DNA from: Botryosphaeria dothidea
Taxonomy: Eukaryota; Ascomycota; Dothideomycetes; Botryosphaeriales; Botryosphaeriaceae
Direction: 5' to 3'
Length of the DNA stretch: 64,000 nt
Assembly: GCA_011503125.2 (NCBI GenBank)
Contig: WWBZ02000016.1
Coordinates: 1,178,001-1,242,000 of the forward strand
In this document: one piece after another, positions 12,157 to 21,633 of the stretch
Layout: each line of letters opens with the position of its first letter
How positions within the stretch are numbered: the stretch's first letter is position 1
Made by a program: the position numbers and the translations under genes
Notes under the pieces: generated by a model
Told to the model about the DNA's origin: nothing
What the model saw: only the letters and a program-made list of their open reading frames with translations
Database searches by the model: none

Positions 12157-13320
12157 TTTAACGAAAGGGCTCAGTTACGGAGTTGTCTGTACGCTGACTT
12201 CCTCCAGTCCACCTTTTTTACCCGAGCGCCAACAGCAGTGTTTAGCTTCGAGCTGGTCTCGAGGAAGTCGGAGGAAGCTAAAAGGCCGAAAACTGCTTTG
12301 TCTGGGAATGCGACTCCAGAGAATTTCCGGGCGCAAAAGGCCCGATATATGGGCTCTTTCTAGACCGCATTGTCAGATGCGTGCCCGAGGCCACTTTGAC
12401 TTTTCTTGGCTGCATTCTGCAGACTTGGCCTGGAAGCGTCTCAGTCCCATGCACACGATAACCACCGTGTCAAGAGCGCTGTGATTCGAGGGTTGGGCGT
12501 GCAGCGCATTCTGTCTTTCATGTTGAAATTCTGATGTATGAAAGACCTAAGCAAATGAGTGCTGAGCTTAAAATTTTTGAGCAAAACTCTTCTCATCCTC
12601 CTAAATGGGTGAGCAAAAGAGAGTTCGACCATGAGTCGTGGAACGTCGAGCTAAGGCAGGCGGCTCGAGCCACCGAGGATACGTACCTTGAGTATACATT
12701 ACTGACACAACTTGTGGGTCGAACTTGAATCGGCCATCCCTCATTCACTGTGTTCAGTGTACCTTTTACCTTGGCAGTCACATGTGAATAGAGATATTTG
12801 CGCCGTGTTGATTCGTTTGCAAGTATTTTACTGGGTAAATTCTCACCGATGAGGAGTTGACAGAACGCACAAGCCGCCGCAGTAGACCGAAGGGGATTCG
12901 GGTTTGGATGCCAGGAAAATGCTTCTGAAAGTTGCAATTATTGCACTAAAGACCAAGATGCTCCCACTAAACCTCTTCATCATGAGCGCATGGCCTGGTT
13001 TCAAGGCAATTGTGTGATTACAACGCATAAAGCGCTGTCATTCCAAGGAATGTGGGGTAGAAATCAGTACCAAACTCGCCGGATAGTGCAGCGTGTGGAG
13101 GTTTCATGGCAGCCTGACCAACATCGTCACGGTCGGTATCATCCACTCGATCTCAAGCGGCACGGCACAAACATCGCGCGCGGGGTATCCTAATAACCAC
13201 GAATTCTCCCTCTTCTGTGCCTCACTTTTCTTCAACTCTCGCCGCCTAGACAGCATTTGCCCAAAGCTCCTCAGCCTTCAAGCTATTCAGCACAGCTCCC
13301 TTCCGCAGCGTCATCCAGCA
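12157..13320. other. Divergent intergenic region
   Basis: Holds the promoters of the MFS transporter (left) and the DUF6914-like gene (right). No coding sequence supported; 12480-13050 is comparatively AT-rich. Confidence 0.5.
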
Positions 13321-13929
13321 ATGACTCCGGCCCGTCAGCGCTCCACTTCCGGACGTCCAGGAAGCGTTCTTCTAGTGCTCCAGTACCACGACCGACTGTC
13401 GCTCGGCGAGAACCGAGCTCGCCTAGGCTTCGCCGCTTTCCACTGGAGCACTGCCGTCCGGTATGACGAGTATCATCGCTTCGATGTCACGGATGGAATT
13501 GTTCAGGATAAGTTCGGGAACGACATCAACCCGGAGCGCAATTGGCTGTACCGCCACCAAGTCAGCACTACCCTCACGGAAATCACGCGGTACCTCGGAG
13601 CTATCAAGATAGGCCAAGTAAGCCGCAAGGTACAGCCTCAAGATTTGGAACTGCTCTTCAAAAATATCCCGCTGCCGATCAAGGAAGCAGATCCGCAGCA
13701 GAATTGCGATAGCTGGACACGAGATGCCATGAGCGCTTTGCAGACTGCCAATCATTGTGCAAAGATGAATGTTGATCCACTTATGGACTACGCGCTTCAC
13801 TACGCCGACCAGCAAATTCAGTGTCCGCCTTTGGTGGAACCAGAAACCCCTATGTTCCCTCCAACTGAAAGCAAGAGCATTGTCCGTTCCTGGATTGAGC
13901 GTGTACAGAGCATGGGAAAATCCAAATGA
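13321..13929 (+). CDS. Small conserved fungal protein, DUF6914-like
   Basis: Single-exon frame of 202 aa from ATG 13321 (MTPARQRSTSGRPGSVLL). The frame is open further upstream, but that stretch is Ser/Asn-rich and unlike the rest. Features: an N-terminal beta-strand-like LLVLQYHDRL, a central RYLGAIKIGQV helix, and NCDSWTRDAMSAL, which resembles the Asn-Cys-x-x-Trp motif of fungal DUF6914 proteins. This kind of fold has been discussed as papain/NlpC-like, with the Cys as a possible nucleophile, but I cannot confirm that. No signal peptide or membrane segment. It ends 43 nt before the stop of the oxygenase on the other strand, with an A-rich run between them. Function unknown. Confidence 0.65.
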   Translation: MTPARQRSTSGRPGSVLLVLQYHDRLSLGENRARLGFAAFHWSTAVRYDEYHRFDVTDGIVQDKFGNDINPERNWLYRHQVSTTLTEITRYLGAIKIGQVSRKVQPQDLELLFKNIPLPIKEADPQQNCDSWTRDAMSALQTANHCAKMNVDPLMDYALHYADQQIQCPPLVEPETPMFPPTESKSIVRSWIERVQSMGKSK

Positions 13930-13972
13930 GCGCTGCAAAAAAAAAAACTTTTCTCCATTTCTCTGTTTACTC

Positions 13973-15224
13973 CTAAGCCCCAACAGGAACACTTGCGGGC
14001 GTAGGCTGCGCCGCCACCTTTGCAGATTTCTCCTGCTCCATAGCTTCAGTCTTTGCTTTCAACGCAGCAAAGTTTCGCTGCATTGCATTGCGGTTGAATT
14101 CCTGCCCAGTAACCATCGGATACTTCTTCTTCGGACCTTGGATCTTGCAATCCCAACACCTTTGCGGCATGCATCAGTATTATTCTGAGTAATTGAAGGT
14201 GAAAGGCGAGACTTACGGTTGGTTGAAGAATGCCATGCTGTATCGCGGTCCCCAGTAATCCTTCTCCAGGTCCTCTGGCGCCTTGACCCTGTGAAAGGTT
14301 GACTTAAACCTGCCGCACTGGGTGAGTTTCGACACAAGCAATCAGTGGGATAGTCGAGTCATACCTGTCATCTGACCAGCTCATTAGCAGGTCGCCAATG
14401 TTGCAGACAATATCTCCAGGCGAAAATTCCACCTTCGTCCATTCATCGCCAATGCCAAATTCAGTCACGGATTCTCTGCCTGGGCAAATTTCTAAGCCGC
14501 TTTGACCCGGTCGCTGGTAGAGCAAGGTGAGCAAATCCCAATCTGCGTGAGGGCCTGAATAATATGAAAGGTTAATACCAGTCTCGTTTCTAGCAAACTC
14601 GTATCTAGGAGATGGGTATTTCAGAACATTCATTGACTTACCCGCGCGAAAGTAGCCCTCCTTAGCTGGTTCGCTCTTCTCCTGTGCAGGATAATGAATC
14701 AGACGCAGGACCGACTGCGCTTCTGGGCGGGAAACATCATGTGCCTTGATGAAATAGTCGTCCGGGAAGCCCAGGCCTCGTGCAAAGCACACCATGACCT
14801 TTTCCGAGACTGCTTGGGTGCGGAACATGAAGCTTCTCGCCTTTTCCTTGAAGCCGGGCAAGATTTCGGTCGAGATCCAGGCATCCGGGTCCTGCATATT
14901 CTTACCGAATTGCAGCTGGTAGCTCTCCTTCATGTCAGCCGTGCCGGTACTGGGCCGGATCTGAGCATTCTTCTCCCAGCCCACGTTTTTCGGTGACCAG
15001 GGTACGGTGGCTTTCTTGTCATCGGGAAGCGCAAAGAAGCTCTCGGACGCGCTGAACATTTCTTCTATTTCATCAACGCTTATTCCAGTGTCAGTGAGAG
15101 AGAAGAATCCATCGGTCTCGGCTGCATGGACCAGTTGTGTGGTGATTTCGTCAACGCGCGAGTCGAAGTCTCTCAGAGAGATGCGCGGGATAGTGCGGTC
15201 CGTGTATCTGGTATTGCTCATCAT
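13973..15224 (-). CDS. Non-haem Fe(II)/2-oxoglutarate oxygenase, isopenicillin-N-synthase-like (A)
   Basis: Cytosolic oxygenase that would couple 2-oxoglutarate decarboxylation to oxidation of a small molecule. Four exons (15224-14642, 14554-14365, 14309-14217, 14159-13973) give 350 aa. The N-terminal DIOX_N part begins IPRISLRDFD and has DGFFSLTDTGI. The Fe ligands are HAD (in GPHADWDLLTLL, formed across the first intron) and the His of FKSTFHRV (in the 93-nt third exon); RYS downstream is the Arg that binds 2-oxoglutarate. The tail is unusual: it adds CWDCKIQGPKKKYP and a Lys/Ala-rich helix. ATG 15224 is followed by a second ATG. It is divergent from oxygenase B at 15719 and convergent with the DUF6914-like gene. 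Thymine-7-hydroxylase belongs to this superfamily; the substrate is not determined. Confidence 0.88.
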
Positions 15225-15718
15225 GGAAGGCGGAGATCGGTGCAGCAAAATTGGGAGGAGTGGTCAAAACGAGTGGTGACTTGCAGCGAAACTCTCAGTC
15301 GATATATAGATGCCTCTTTGAAGCTGTATCATGTATGGCTGGCAGCGGTGTTCCACAGCACGCTATCTAGGCTACACGGGGCGGGGAAGTTGCGACTCGG
15401 CCGGGGCGGCCGGGCACGACGGCCGAAAACACGGAAACTGATAAGGCGCTGACGGCCGGGGCTGCCCGCTCCACGCCGCCTTCCTGAATTCCATCTCCCA
15501 CTTCCGACCGCCCTGGCATTGGCTGTTAGCCCTAGCATTGGCTGCCGGCCTCATGCGCCATGCTCGTCGGGAAACTCAATTGACGGAAGCTCCGCGCAAA
15601 CTTCTTGGATCCCGGCAAGGAGTCCACGGATACGCGATTACCTTGCGCCCACCCCAAGCAGCAGATAAAACAGCAACAATCACCTACTTTCCCTCTGCAA
15701 ACTCACGCCCCTTCCAAG
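15225..15718. promoter_or_regulatory. Shared divergent promoter of the two oxygenases, with GATA-type sites
   Basis: 494 nt between two start codons facing away from each other. HGATAR matches, the binding motif of fungal nitrogen regulators AreA/NIT2, lie at 15363-15368 (reverse), 15439-15444 and 15663-15668. The last is 51 nt upstream of oxygenase B. Such sites occur by chance about once per 350 nt on both strands, so three is only suggestive. Confidence 0.4.
15303..15308 (-). promoter_or_regulatory. TATA-like box of oxygenase A
   Basis: TATATA about 80 nt upstream of ATG 15224. Sequence match only. Confidence 0.35.
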
Positions 15719-16746
15719 ATGCCTTCCGCAATTGAACAACCCCAGTTCCACATCCCCACAGTTGACATCGGCCCTTACCTTGCCGACCCATCATCAGCCG
15801 AAGCCCACCATGTCGTCGATGCCGTACGCCTTGCTTGCACAACCTCGGGCTTCTTTCAGCTCACTGGCCATGGTATCGAGCCAGAAATTCGAGATGCCAT
15901 GTTCTCGGGCTCAAAGGCTCTCTTCGATCTCCCGTTCGACCAGAAGAAGGCACTGCGACGCGGAAAAAACCGCGGCTATGAAGTGATTGGCTCGCAGGCA
16001 TTGCAAGACGGAACCTTGCCTGACCTCAAAGAGGTACATCACCACCATAACCAAAAGCAAGCGGCTCACTTACCATACCTTCGAAGGGTTACTACATCGG
16101 CGAAGACACCACCGATTTTGAAGAAGGAAAGACCTACCGCCCCTTCATGGACCCTAACGTTTGGCCATCAGAGGACCAAGTTCCGTCTTCCGTCTTCAGA
16201 AAGCCTATGAACCAGTACTGCGAGCGCGTCGCGGCCCTCAGCAAAACAGTTATGGATATTGTTGCAGCCGCCTTGCCCTATGGCCCCACTGTTTTCGACC
16301 AGTACAAGCTAGAGCCCATTGCCGCCTCCATCCGACTCTTGCATTACCCACCGCAAAGGACGAACGATGGGAAGCAGCTGGGTGCAGGCGCTCACACCGA
16401 CTTCGGCTGGATCACACTGCTCTTGACCGACGGCCACCCTGGACTGGAAGTCTTGAATCAATCAACCGGTGAGTGGGTACAGGTACCACCGAATAAGGAT
16501 GCCTACATAGTCAACGTCGGAGACATGCTCCAGCAGATCACCGGGGGTTATTTCAAGAGCAATTTCCACCGCGTACTCAATCTGGGAGAATCGGACAGAT
16601 ACAGTGTGCCGTACTTCTTCGATGGCTGCCTCGACGCAAAGCTTGCGCGGCTTGACGGGAGAGATGAGGGCAAGGTACTGACAGTGGAGGAGCACATGCT
16701 CGAGCGGTTTGCCACAACGTACGGAAGGGGCCAGGCGAAGGACTGA
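15719..16746 (+). CDS. Non-haem Fe(II)/2-oxoglutarate oxygenase, isopenicillin-N-synthase-like (B)
   Basis: Second member of the same superfamily as the divergent neighbour, but clearly not a recent copy. Two exons, 15719-16033 and 16087-16746, give 324 aa. The N-terminus has FHIPTVDIGPYL and TTSGFFQLTGHGI. Metal and cosubstrate residues are all visible: HTD in GAHTDFGWITLL, the distal His in FKSNFHRVLN, and RYS in SDRYSVPYFFDG. NVGDMLQQITGGYF is the usual core strand-turn motif. The length is typical for plant and fungal DIOX-type enzymes. The stop codon is 31 nt from the stop of the amidohydrolase on the other strand. Closest themes in fungi are thymine-7-hydroxylase-like and gibberellin-oxidase-like proteins. 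The neighbouring deaminase and purine permease favour a nucleobase substrate, by inference. Confidence 0.9.
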
Positions 16747-16777
16747 GAAAAGACAGATTTTTGAGAGCTCAATTCAT

Positions 16778-18266
16778 TCATCTCATGTTCCAGCCTTCTG
16801 TCGGCCTTGCCTTCACACCCGACCTCGCCCTGATACCTTTAATAGCCTCTCTGGCATTCCGCACAACTTCTTCCTCATCCATCGTGACCAACTCCCCATT
16901 CTCAACGACCACCGCCCCATCAACAACCACCATCTCCACATCCGCCGCGGTACAACTATTTACAATCACCGTCACCGGATCTATCCCGCCCTCGTGCATT
17001 TGCCCCTCCTCAAACGGCGCCGCACTCAACGGCACCCCAACCACCACAAAATCCGCCTTCATCCCCACCTCCAAACACCCCACCTTCCCCTCCAACCCAA
17101 GCGCCCTCGCCCCATTCACCGTCGCCATCTCCAACACCGTCGTCGCTGGCAACACTCCGGCCTCTTCCCTCACCCCCGCCTGCAAAATCGACGCGAGATG
17201 CATCTCGCGAAACATATCGTACGTATTATTGCACGGCGCGCCATCCGTCCCCAGCGCCACATTCACGCCCGCCGCCAGCATCTCCGGCACGCGCGCGACG
17301 CCCGACGCCAGCTTGCAGTTGCTCGTCGGGTTGTGCGCGACGCTCGTCCCGCTCTCCCTCAACAGCGGCAAGTCGGCGTCCAGGTCCAGGTGCACCATGT
17401 GCGCCAGCACGCTCTTGGTGCCCGTCAAGCGCGCCTGCTCGCAGAACTGGACCGGCGTCGCGCCGCCATAGTGCTCCGCGTAGATGGCGCGGTCGCGGGC
17501 GGCCTCGGCGCAGTGCATCGTCAGGCCGATGCCGTGGGAACGGCAGGCGTCGCCGATGGCGGCGTGGGACGAGAGCGGCGTCCCGCCGCGCGGCGTGCCC
17601 GCAGCGAGCCAGACGTGCAGGCGGTCGGCGAAGGCGCCGTGGTGCGTGCTGTGCGCGGCGACGGCGGCCGGGATGGACATGTGGGCGAGGTCTTTGTCGC
17701 GGGCGTCGGTGATGTTGGTCTGCCTGTTGGTTTCCTGGGACTTGACGAGTTTGCCCTTTGCCGGCATCAGTTTTCTGGATCGGGAAGGGAAGGGGCAGCG
17801 GCTCTACCAAGCATGCTCTGATACCCGACTCGCCCACTGCGCGCACGACGTTGTCGAAGCCGGCGCGGTGCGTGAGCATCACTTCGAGGAAGCAGGTTGT
17901 TCCGCCCTTGAGCAGCTCGGCGATGGTCAGGCGCGCGGCGTGGTAGCCGTCGTCGGCGGCGTAGGAGGCTTCGAGCGGCCAGATGGCGTCGCACATCCAT
18001 GGGTGCAGCCATAGGTCTTCGGCGAGGCCGCGCAGCAGCGATTGGACTGTGTGGCAGTGGGTGTTGATCAGCCCGGGCATGACTATCTTTCCGGTCACGT
18101 CGACGATGCGAGCATCCTTTGGGAAATCGGGGTGGGCGATGACTGTGGAGGTCTTGTCTATCAGAGCTATCCGAGAGCCGGTGACGAGGATGGCGCCATC
18201 GAGGATGATGTCGCGGTTCTTGTTGACCGTGATGATGGTCGCGTGCTGGTATAGTGTTGCAGTCAT
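16778..18266 (-). CDS. Amidohydrolase, SsnA/AtzB/TrzA-type (deaminase or chlorohydrolase family)
   Basis: Metal-dependent hydrolase of the cytosine/guanine-deaminase and S-adenosylhomocysteine-deaminase superfamily, acting on C-NH2 or similar bonds of nitrogen heterocycles. Two exons, 18266-17808 and 17755-16778, with a 52-nt intron give 478 aa. Ligands seen in order: THCH with LLRGLAEDLWL downstream, the His of LTMHCAEA, the His of VLAHMVHL, and the Asp of GTDGAPCNNTYDMF. The N- and C-terminal beta-sandwich halves are present (DGAILVTGSRIALID; KADFVVVGVPL). It is cytosolic with no signal peptide. Head-to-head with the permease at 18792 and tail-to-tail with oxygenase B. Guanine deaminase is one possibility, but the LLRGLAEDL motif is more like the SsnA/AtzB branch. 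Substrate unknown. Confidence 0.88.
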
Positions 18267-18791
18267 GGTGGTCTACGTATCGAAGCAATCGAACATTCGA
18301 CAAAGCAGAAAATGTCGCGACATATGAAGAGTGCATATGTTCTGAGGTTTCCATGCAAGGTAAGAGACTAAGGCTCCCGTACCCATGTCTTGCGGGGCTT
18401 CGGCCGAAGAGCTTGAACGGGCTGGGGTATGGCGATAAGCATCTCGGCCCGGACGCTGCACAAGCGATTACACCGCAGCGATACCAATGATCTTGTCGCT
18501 TCGTAAGGTAATTATAGCAGATCCATGATCCGTCATGGGGGAGTCGAAGCATTCATCCGGATGGATTTGTTACTGGAAATTCGATACACTTGCGTCTAGA
18601 TGAATGCTTCAACTGCCCACAAGGCCCATTCTGATAAAGGCCATTGATGCTAACCGTCGGATGCAATATTCTCCTGCAGTACTTCGGGACCTTGCGAAGA
18701 TAAGCATTCGGCATCCCGGCCGAAGGTGTGCGACCCCACGATCTGCAAGCAGCTTGACTCGCCCGCGAATGATAAGCTGCAGCATATCAGC
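18267..18791. promoter_or_regulatory. Shared divergent promoter of amidohydrolase and permease, with four GATA-type sites
   Basis: 525 nt between divergent genes. HGATAR matches on the + strand lie at 18433-18438, 18632-18637, 18698-18703 and 18770-18775, clustered on the permease side. About 1.5 are expected by chance on both strands. This fits AreA/NIT2-type nitrogen control, which is common for purine and amidohydrolase genes, but binding is not shown. Confidence 0.45.
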
Positions 18792-20715
18792 ATGCAGACG
18801 TCTGGCGGAAATTCTCAAGACCCTGCGCGTTCTCCAACATTCCAAATGGAAAATTCGCCAGCGGAAGGAGTCACCATGAACACACCTGAGGATCCAGAGA
18901 AACGGTTGGACGGACAAGCCTATGAGGCATATGCGCCATCATCCGATGGGGTAGGAAGGGTTGAAGGGTACGCGTCCCGATGGCAGTACCTCAAACAATA
19001 TTTCACCAGCAGAGAAGGCTGGATCGGTGACTACGTAAGTTCAAAGTACTGTCAGCATTGCCAGCAAGTATTTAACAAACAACAAAGGACTATCTGTACC
19101 TGATCACACCAAATATTTGGCCATTGAACAAGAAGTACAAGGACTACGAAGCCCCTTTCTACGGCTTGAACGACGAAGTCCCCATCCTGCTCACCATCGT
19201 ACTCGGCCTGCAGCATGCCTTGACCATGATCGGCTCAATTGTCTCCCCCGTCCTGGCCATAGCCGGAGGAGCGTTCTACCTGGACACCGCGACGACCGAG
19301 TATCTGGTTTCGGCGTCCTTCATCACCACCGGCATCGCGACAGCTTTCCAGGTGACGCGGATCCACATTGCCAAAACCCCGCTGTACATCGGTACAGGGC
19401 TCCTGTCTGTAGTTGGGCCGACATTCGACATCATCGCCATTGCCATCTCGTACACGACGACCTTGTACGCGAACGGATTATGCCCAATAAGCTCGGACGG
19501 GACACAGCTTCCCTGTCCTAACGCCTATGGAGCTCTTCTCGGCTCCCTTCTCTGCACTGTCTGGATCCAGATTGGCATGTCTCTCGTACCTCCAAAAACG
19601 CTCAACCGGATCTTCCCCAAGCTTGTGACCGGAACTCTCCTCCTGCTCGTCGGCGTCTACTTGATTGGAAATGGCATGCAGAACTGGGGAGGCAGCTCCA
19701 ACTGCAACGGAGGCACCGGCTACTACGAGCTCTGCCCAAGCATCGACGCGCCAAAACCACTACCATGGGGTGATCCAAAACTCATAGGCCTCGGTTTCAG
19801 CGTTTTCGCTACCATTGTGTTGGTCGAGTTCTTCGGATCGCCCCTCATGAAGTCCGCGTCGGTAATATTCGGATTGGCCGTCGGCTGTGCCATCTCTGGT
19901 GCGACCGGCTACTGGTCTAGCAGCCAGATCGACGGAGCACCGGTCGCAACTTTCCTTTGGGTCAAAACGTTCAAGCTTTCGGTGGATGGTGCCCTGATCC
20001 TGCCGCTGCTCATTATGTTCATCTGTCAGGGCGTGAGCACTATGCCAGATATCCTTGCTACAGCAGAGATTTCCGGGGTCGAGATTGAGGGTCTCTCTTT
20101 CAACAGCCGCATCCAGGGAGGCATCCTGTGCGACGGACTTGGCAGCCTTTTCAGCGCTCTTGGAACTGCCGGGCCGATGGTTGGCCAGGCTGGCAACAAC
20201 GGGGTCATCGTTCTGACAGGCTGCGCGGTAAGGGCCCATCACTGGCACCGTGCCAATATTTCCCCGTGCTAATGTGATGGCAGAGTCGAAGAGCCGGCTG
20301 GTGTGCCTCGGCTTTCCTGGTTCTGATGGGAGTCTTTGGCAAGTTTGGTGCAGTTTTCGCTTCTATGCCGCCGTCAGTACTCGGTGGTATGCAGGTCTTT
20401 TTGTACAGCACGATTGCAGTGGCCGGAGTGCGCGTGTTGGCACTGATCCCATGGACCAGGCGGAACCGGTTTATTTTGTCTACCTCCCTAGCCATCGGCT
20501 TCGTGGACATCGTTCAGCCCAGCTGGTTCAGCCAGATCCTGGACTACAGCGGTCCCAATGTGCGCCTATCTGGCTTTTTGCAGGGAGTAAACCTGATAGT
20601 GGAGACGCCTTTCATCATCGCCGCTGTGATTGGAGTATTTTTGAACCTTTTGCTTCCTGAAGAGAGCCAGCGAGAACGGGGCGGAAGTCTTCCTGGAAGT
20701 TTGAGACGTGATTAG
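18792..20715 (+). CDS. Nucleobase-ascorbate transporter, UapA/UapC-like, with divergent substrate site
   Basis: Plasma-membrane proton symporter related to uric acid-xanthine permeases. Exons 18792-19034, 19088-20227 and 20284-20715 give about 604 aa; ATG 18876 (CACCATGAAC) is a good alternative start. Family marks: SREGWIGDYDYLYL before TM1, GLQHAL in TM1, HIAKTPLYIGTGLLSVVGPTF, the extracellular LPCPNAYGALLG, LPWGDPKLIGLGF, and SRIQGGILCDGLGS with the conserved TM9 Asp. The signature loop reads AGNNGVIVLTGCAS, where UapA has a Gln at the first position and an Arg after the Thr. The TM8 stretch has no Glu at the UapA substrate-contact position (CQGVSTMPDI). So the fold is secure, but classical xanthine/urate specificity is doubtful. 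It starts head-to-head with the amidohydrolase. Confidence 0.9.
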
Positions 20716-20871
20716 AATCTAGACGTTGATCTTAATAGAGTCGGAGACTTACACTTGCGTCTTATCCATCTAAGATATGTCTTTGATGATGGTGGCGAGC
20801 TGCATAGCGCATCGGCCAGCGTCAAAAAAAACGGGAATAAGAAGTCGTAGCACACTATCCAGCTCCGTGGT

Positions 20872-21492
20872 TCAACGAAGAGTGACGATGACCTCCATCA
20901 CACTAGTGCGCCTAATCCTGGTCTCGGGAAGCTCTCCCTCGTCATCATCCCTCTTGCGCTTGGCACCCGGCTTCTCGATGATGTCGTCAATGGCCTCGAC
21001 GGTACCGGTGCGCAACATGATACGACAATCATCTTGCTGCTGGAAGTACAGGGCCAGCTCAGTAGCCTTCTCGATAGCCTTGCCCGTAGCCTTGATGATG
21101 ACCTCCTCTAACTTATTCTCCTTGTTGATCGATGCCTGAGCGGCAGCCATGATGGGATCCCCGCGTTGGTTCTTCTTCTGGGAGAGGGCGCTCTGGGTGG
21201 CACGCTTGTCGGCTTCTTTGAGCAGGCTGCGCACGCGCTTTACCGCCGACATGAACTTCGTTCCGGAGCTGACGTAGACGATCTTCGGGGTATCGCTGTT
21301 CTTATACGGTGATTTGATAGGAGGGTGCATCAGCGGGCGCTTTTGGACTTTCGCGTCTGGCTAAAGTTAGGTTCGCTTGCGGCGCTGGGAAGGTGTTTGC
21401 TCACGAGGTGGAAGTCGCGGAAGCTTCTCATGCTTCGCAGTCGCAGTCGCAGTCGCAGGAGCGTCGCTATGCTCAGGATTGTCATCCGCCAT
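20872..21492 (-). CDS. POP7: RNase P/MRP subunit POP7 (Rpp20, Alba-like)
   Basis: Nuclear and nucleolar RNA-binding subunit of RNase P and RNase MRP, needed for tRNA 5' processing and rRNA processing. Two exons, 21492-21405 and 21356-20872, joined over a 48-nt intron with a CTAAC branch site, give 190 aa. The Rpp20/Alba domain is plain: KIVYVSSGTKFMSAVKRVRSLL, then NKENKLEEVIIKATGKAIEK and FQQQDDCRIMLRTGTVEAID. The C-terminus is basic then acidic (KRKRDDDEGELPE). A short Ala-Thr repeat near residue 13 comes from a GCGACT microsatellite. ATG 21492 has a strong context (CCACCATGG). Its promoter is shared with LIP2. Confidence 0.9.
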
Positions 21493-21633
21493 GGTGGAAT
21501 CGCGTGAGAGCCGGCTTGCAGGGTCACAGTCACAGGCTCAGCAGGGGTGACGAAGGTATTCTGGCGAGGAGCAACGCGGGCGACGCGACGGATGGAAAAG
21601 GTGGGCACGGACCAGAAGTTCTACGAATGACGC

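Noticed and set aside
16709..17821. 370-aa plus-strand frame over the amidohydrolase
   Set aside because: Antisense shadow, His/Arg/Pro-rich, no domain; all metal ligands are on the minus strand.
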